Positions 55,775 to 60,000 of a DNA stretch of 60,000 nucleotides are shown here, one piece after another. The translations under genes were made by a program, and so were the position numbers. Source of the stretch: Branchiostoma floridae (taxonomy: Eukaryota > Chordata > Leptocardii > Amphioxiformes > Branchiostomatidae). The stretch's first letter is position 1; each line of letters opens with the position of its first letter. The stretch spans positions 3,693,195 to 3,753,194 of the forward strand of contig NC_049994.1 in NCBI RefSeq assembly GCF_000003815.2, in the 5' to 3' direction. A model generated the notes under the pieces. It saw only the letters and a list, made by a program, of their open reading frames with translations. It was not told the DNA's origin and did not search any database.

Positions 55775-56010
55775 GTTTAACGCCCTATCCTAGGTTCGTC
55801 TCTAACCGAGGCTAAAGTGCTAATTGGATGTAAAGAGCTAATCTCGAACCAGATCCACGGTGCGTAATGTATAGTATGAAACGTTTGCCTCCCTTAGCCG
55901 GCTATACTCCCTGGCCAGCTTTGATACTATCTTATGGCACCGTAGGATCTGCTTGGAGATTAGTAAAGAGCCTTTTCCAAGACCTGTCCGTGTTTCGAAC
56001 TCAGTACCCC
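55775..56010 (-). repeat. Type-A SINE interrupted by a foldback MITE
   Basis: CGCCCTATCCTAGGTTCGTC, TAACCGAGGCTAAAGTGC and, after the insertion, AGCCTTTTCCAAGACCTGTC and TTTCGAACTCAGTACCCC follow the type-A SINE order of 8885-9092. The interruption is the foldback element 55839-55962. Confidence 0.65.
55839..55962. mobile_element. Foldback MITE (CCAAGCAGACCC arm type) c, inserted in a SINE
   Basis: The left arm TAATCTCGAACCAGATCC is shortened; the right arm is GGATCTGCTTGGAGATTA. It is flanked by the exact 9-bp duplication GTAAAGAGC (55830-55838 and 55963-55971). The core has TTAGCCGGCTATACTCCC. Confidence 0.9.
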
Positions 56011-56103
56011 CGCATTTTTAGTCAACAATCCAAACAATCCCAATTTGTGTACATAGACTTATAAGACTCATTAGGACTTTAAATGATGTAAACTGTATCT
56101 CTG

Positions 56104-56370
56104 CTATATACGTTGTCTGACTCTTGCCTCTTTCCTCCTGACCTGATTAAAAGCGGCCTGAAGGTCGATTTGAGATTTCTTGAATAAACAAAATTCAACC
56201 AAACGTTCAACGATCTTTCCTAGACCATCTTCTATATCCATAATCCACAGAAATGATAAACATTCCAGCAACTTTGCACACTCAGTTTTATTATACGGCA
56301 AAGGTTCCCGTATCGTTTCTTCACTGCTATTTAGTATAAAGTCAAACATGTAGTCTACGTCTCTCGCCCC
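56104..56370 (-). CDS. Unrecognised coding-like segment (possible last exon)
   Basis: The minus-strand frame reads DYMFDFILNSSEETIREPLP, then a helix-like stretch with CAKLLECLSFLWIMDIEDGL, VERLVEFC, and a charged tail ending in a stop at 56104. Amino-acid make-up (amphipathic, balanced charge) looks like real protein, unlike neighbouring frames. The N-terminal side runs into a (CT) microsatellite, so the acceptor is unclear (an AAATAG at about 56331 or further upstream). A donor-like CAG|GTCAGG near 56145 offers an alternative to the stop. A BTB-like or helical-repeat context is possible but not shown. Family not recognised. Confidence 0.45.
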   Translation of the reverse strand, partial: GARDVDYMFDFILNSSEETIREPLPYNKTECAKLLECLSFLWIMDIEDGLGKIVERLVEFCLFKKSQIDLQAAFNQVRRKEARVRQRI

Positions 56371-56371
56371 A

Positions 56372-56374
<3 letters not shown>

Positions 56375-56442
<68 letters not shown>

Positions 56443-56475
56443 GTTTCTCTGTCTATCTGTCTCTCTCTCACTCTA
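56375..56475. repeat. (CT)n microsatellite
   Basis: A pure CT run of about 65 bp with CTGT/CTCA variants to the right. Confidence 0.97.
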
Positions 56476-57151
56476 CATACTAAACTGATATTAAGACTAA
56501 AACGCTAGTCCCAAATGATTATCGAGAGGAAAGATCATGCCGGTTCAACGTACGATTTTCAACGCAGAAATCTTTTTAGCCAAAAACATTTTACAATCAT
56601 TCCTCCTGATAATTGCATGCGAGATTGACGTTCCGTGTCATCATTGGTGGAACCAGTGCAAGACACATTCTGAAAGAAAAAGAGAATGTGAGGAAAAACA
56701 CTGTAGCTTGAAGATTGTATCAGAGACACCTAGCGGAAATGCAACAACCTGCAACTATTCAATTATTCTGGACGCACTGCAAAAACCTGCATATCACAAA
56801 TGGAATAGAGGCAAAAAGTACCTGCATTGATATACTAGTACATGATTATATAAAGAAGTATTGTTCTACAAAAAGGCGCTTATAATAAAGAGATTCAAGC
56901 GCATATTGGAATGGAACACCGCGACGTTTTCCGAGGCTATCAGGCCTCCACACGTTGCAATTTGCTACCCTTACATCTGCTTAGAAATTACGCTCAAACT
57001 AGTACTATACCTCCCATTTCTTCTGTGTTGTTCTCGTCGTTTTCTTTTTACAGTGTCAGTCAGGCGTACACGCTGTCATTGAAGTAACTAGTATTCTATA
57101 TGTCCGTTCTAAGTTCAATTTGATGTATATTGTACTTACAGGAGGTGAACA
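56476..57151. other. Intergenic sequence, possible 3' UTR of the EGF gene
   Basis: No exon recognised. The 97-codon plus frame at 56537 has eight cysteines (one more than would pair evenly into an EGF) and no recognisable spacing; it is not accepted. GTAAGT lies just after 57140 on the minus strand, so the EGF gene's 3' UTR may be spliced further left. Confidence 0.4.
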
Positions 57152-57186
57152 CTAGCCCACAGTCTCACACTGAATCCCAGACGTAC
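57152..57186 (-). CDS. Multi-EGF gene, terminal coding exon
   Basis: A 35-nt coding segment preceded by GCGTTACAG and starting in the phase required by the upstream donor. It adds GTSGIQCETVG and a TAG stop. This supplies exactly the G-x-x-G-x-x-C ending missing from the last EGF domain of the previous exon, which is the main support for such a short exon. A GTAAGT follows about 12 nt after the stop (3' UTR intron possible). Confidence 0.72.
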
Positions 57187-57888
57187 CTGTAACGCAATGT
57201 AAGAGTATTTGAAAAAATAAATAAGTGAAAATACAAGACCGGTACAAATATGATCCAATCCGTGTACACCTTTAGCTTACACATGCCTTAGTGTTGGAAG
57301 AATATTTTAGCATTGTACTTTTACTACTACGAACACAGATAATATTCCATATGTCAAAATACAAGATTGAAGCAATGACCACAGGTAAAAAATACGTAAC
57401 TCCACACTTCCTTGAAATATTCAAAATTTTTTGTTCATTTCTCGCTCTGCTTATGAATGATTCAATTCTTGAGTTCGTCTACAATAATCTCTAAGCTGTC
57501 AAAAGTACCATATGGGTTAAACACATCTTGAAGCGCCTGTTGAAAACTTTGGACTTCTTTCTCTATTATCCACCTCTGGACGTTAGGTTCGTCCCTAGAA
57601 GTTCTAGGAGAACACAATAACGTCCTTGTGTCATTACTACATCATTACTATGGAATAAGCTTCCGCGGGATTGCTTTCCTTTGGAGTACCATCTAAAAGT
57701 TTTCAAATAAAAAGTAAACGAACATCTGTACGGTCACAATCCTAGCTAGCATAGTACGATAAACGTATGAATGGCTCCTGTGTAGGGAAAACTACATTGT
57801 AAGTACATATGTAATATATATAAAGACTGTCTAATAAAAAGCAACAACAACAAAAAACACACACACACACAAGTTTTATTTTTCTCAC
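57187..57888 (-). other. Intron of the multi-EGF gene
   Basis: A phase-1 GT..AG intron (donor G|GTGAGA at 57888). AT-rich with a short CA run near 57860. No further exon seen. Confidence 0.65.
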
Positions 57889-58140
57889 CAGGGGGACAGT
57901 TGCAAGAGTAGTAGCTCTCGAACGGAACTTGTTCGCACATTCCACCGTTCATGCAGCTGTTGTCGTCGCAGATGCCGAAGAGGAACTCGCAGGTGTACCC
58001 GGTGAACCCAGCTGCGCAGGTGCACCACCCCTCATCCGGGCAGTCGGGCCCGCCGTCGCAAGGCATCCTGGTACAGGTGCCGCCATTTTGGCAGCTGCTG
58101 TCGTCACAGGTGGTGGGGAACGGGGTGTCACATACCATGC
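57889..58140 (-). CDS. Multi-EGF gene, penultimate exon (EGF domains 3 and 4)
   Basis: A 252-nt phase 1-1 exon (acceptor TTTCTTGTAAG, donor CCTG|GTGAGA). It supplies the last Cys of domain 2 (GMVC), then domain 3 (CDDSSCQNGGTC ... CTCAAGFTGYTC) and domain 4 up to YYSCNCPPG. Domain 3 has two extra cysteines in an enlarged third loop (PCDGGPDCPDEG). EGF modules mediate extracellular protein contacts; no calcium-binding signature (D-x-D/N-E) is evident. Phase-1 symmetric exons are typical for shuffled EGF modules. Confidence 0.93.
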
Positions 58141-58888
58141 CTTACAAGAAAGAAAATGAACATAAATGATACCCATACACTTAGGTCAATACTTTTATGA
58201 TACCATAATAAAACTCTATCATTATATTTCTAAATGATGAAGTTAATTGACAAATTAAGTGTCGCAAAGTAGCATAGAATTACTCAATTTGTAACCATAA
58301 TGAACAAAATATAAGTTTGACATTGGATATACAAGTGTCCTTATATACATTTCAGTTAAACTGTATTGTATCACTAAAACTCAAAGTCTAAAATAATATA
58401 TATTTTTAAATGACATAATCCCTACGTATCTACCCTATTTTTTTAGGAATGAAACATTTTCCTAGGTCTTATGACTTATAATATTAGGCCTACTTAAGAA
58501 AAAAAACATTTTTTCCAAACCGGGGCCCGATCAGGAGCTCTCGAGAACAAAAAGTATGATATAAAAGACACCAAACTACACAAGACGTAAAGAGAATAGT
58601 CGTCGTGGGCGTTATCTGTGCATATTATATTCTAACGTGCACATTTCTATTTTTCCTTTCAACAAACTAAACATCCCGGCAGGGCCCCAGTTTGGAAATG
58701 AGACGTTAGCCTTCGGCTACACCGGATCCCGGCCGGGATGTTTGCGGAAACGAAAAATAAAGTGTGATCATGGAATATACACAAATTATGCTCATGACTA
58801 TTTACTTACGTTGCCTCTTATATCATATTTTTCGTTTCCGAAAGCTACCCGGTCGGGCCCCGGGTTGGGAATGAGATCTAAGCCTCAC
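58141..58888 (-). other. Intron between EGF exons
   Basis: A phase-1 intron of 748 bp. It includes a pair of related segments: GGGCCCCAGTTTGGAAATGA at 58683 and GGGCCCCGGGTTGGGAATGA at 58855, and inverted AAACGAAAAAT/ATTTTTCGTTT blocks (58748, 58828). These are probably a short mobile element. No exon. Confidence 0.65.
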
Positions 58889-59122
58889 CGGTAAACTCTG
58901 GCGGGCACTGGCAGTAGGGGTAGGTGTTACCATCCCAGTTGTCGTACAAACAAGTACCGCCGTTCTGACAAGGGTTGTTACCGGACTGGCAGGGATCGTT
59001 GTAGTTCTCACACCTGGAACCGTCGTACCCCAGACGGCACTCGCACATGTGCCCAGCTTCCATACCGGCGTCCCAGCAGTTCGCATCGTTGAGACAGAGG
59101 CTGCTACTGCAATTTCCAGCGT
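58889..59122 (-). CDS. Multi-EGF gene, upstream exon (EGF domains 1 and 2 of the visible part)
   Basis: A 234-nt phase 1-1 exon (acceptor TGCCTTCTAG, donor ACCG|GTGAGG). It encodes AGNCSSSLCLNDANC ... HMCECRLGYDGSRC (domain 1) and DPCQSGNNPCQNGGTC ... YCQCPPEFT (domain 2; its last Cys is in the next exon). With the next two exons it gives a C-terminal run of four EGF domains and a short tail without membrane span, so the product is probably secreted or matrix-associated. Upstream exons lie beyond 59122 and were not found up to the window end. Confidence 0.93.
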
Positions 59123-60000
59123 CTAGAAGGCAATGGAGAGAAAAATAAAACCGTAACTAGTTCAGAGCATGAGATACCAAAACCGGTAGTTGAGCTGCAG
59201 TACCAAGGGAATCCGCTAGAGGACCCACAATCTAATCATTTCCAGATTTCATCACACCCTACCAACACACCAAGTATGAAACAAATTCACCCAGCCGTTC
59301 TTGAGTTATATTGTTGACACGCAGACAAACGCAGGATAAAACATAACATCCATGACATTTCATGGAGGTAACAATAAAAAAATTAACATTAAAGATTGGA
59401 GGGCGAAGAAAGGAGACGATAAAATTCTGGCATTATGGCATATGGATTAGTGACTTCCTTAGGTACTGCAACAGAACTTCCGTTTTTACACCTCGTATTG
59501 TGGAAATGCTATGGACACAGTTTTTACATGATAGATAGCTTATGTGTTCGATGCGAGATCATATATGATTAGGACCCTAGCGGCAAGCTCTGGAATTGTA
59601 GGGGCCGCGATTTTTGCAAATATTTTCCGAAGAGGATAGCTGAAAATAATTTCCGAAGAGGATAGCTCTAGAAAGAAATAGAAAGAAATCCCAGTGAAAC
59701 TCCATAATTAAGAAGATGATAGGAGAGGCAAAAGAAAGAAAGAAAATTGCTTTTATTAACGTTAGCGTTGTAGTTAGTATACGTTACTTTTGAAAATACT
59801 TTGTGACATATGGGTATCCAAAACGACAGCATATACGACGAACAGCGTTGAGGCTATTATCTACATATCTACAACTAGATGAAATTTACCTCGGAAAAAC
59901 GGAAATATAGAAAAGTCTTCGCATCAAATGATTAAAATGCGATCAATTTTAGCAGAGTTCTTTATAGGACACATCAACTAAACAACAAATTATGTACGTT
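59123..60000. other. Upstream intron of the EGF gene with a dispersed repeat
   Basis: 59185-59340 is a dispersed repeat (TGCAGTACCAAGGGAATCCG, AATTCACCCAGCCGTT) also present at 44115-44205 (CTACAGTACCCAGGGAAGCC, CAATTCAACCAGCCGTT). No EGF or other exon was recognised to the end of the window. Confidence 0.55.

Overview
This is an animal nuclear genomic window. It has intron-containing genes with GT..AG splice sites, a homeobox, an SLC45-family transporter and multi-EGF exons, plus dense short transposons, tRNA-derived SINEs and microsatellites. The style fits an invertebrate deuterostome such as amphioxus (Branchiostoma). That organism call is inference from gene types and repeat texture, not from a diagnostic marker.

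Layout. 1-260: TGGA microsatellite. 559-3672: a long (2.8 kb) and a short (0.29 kb) inverted-terminal-repeat element, head to tail; the long one carries five stem-loops with identical 22-nt loops and covarying stems. 3707-6464 (minus): first two coding exons of an SLC45-type sugar/proton symporter whose 3' end lies outside the window. 6.5-43 kb: mostly non-coding and full of mobile DNA. It holds TTAA-flanked MITEs (7638-8578, 40723-41308), a TA-flanked mariner relic (11837-12415), TTA/TAA-flanked Harbinger-like MITEs (13898-14435, 18263-19042, 34029-34412), CGCGG-rich TA-flanked MITEs, SINEs, a 47-bp minisatellite (31.3-32.2 kb) and a 173-bp satellite (33.3-36.3 kb). 43720-52244 (minus): a complete-looking four-exon ANTP/NKL-type homeobox gene of 258 residues with an N-terminal EH1-like repressor motif. 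47.5-56 kb: a dense cluster of foldback elements with 9-bp target duplications. 56.1-56.35 kb (minus): an unrecognised but coding-like exon. 57152-59122 (minus): the last three visible exons of a multi-EGF protein.

All supported genes are on the minus strand but show no functional link. The most notable observations are (1) degenerate tandem copies of the homeobox recognition-helix exon end with its splice donor in the following intron, (2) foldback families with different arms but common termini, 9-bp target duplications and, in several, a common core, and (3) the covarying hairpin array. All boundaries were read by eye; no alignment or search was run.
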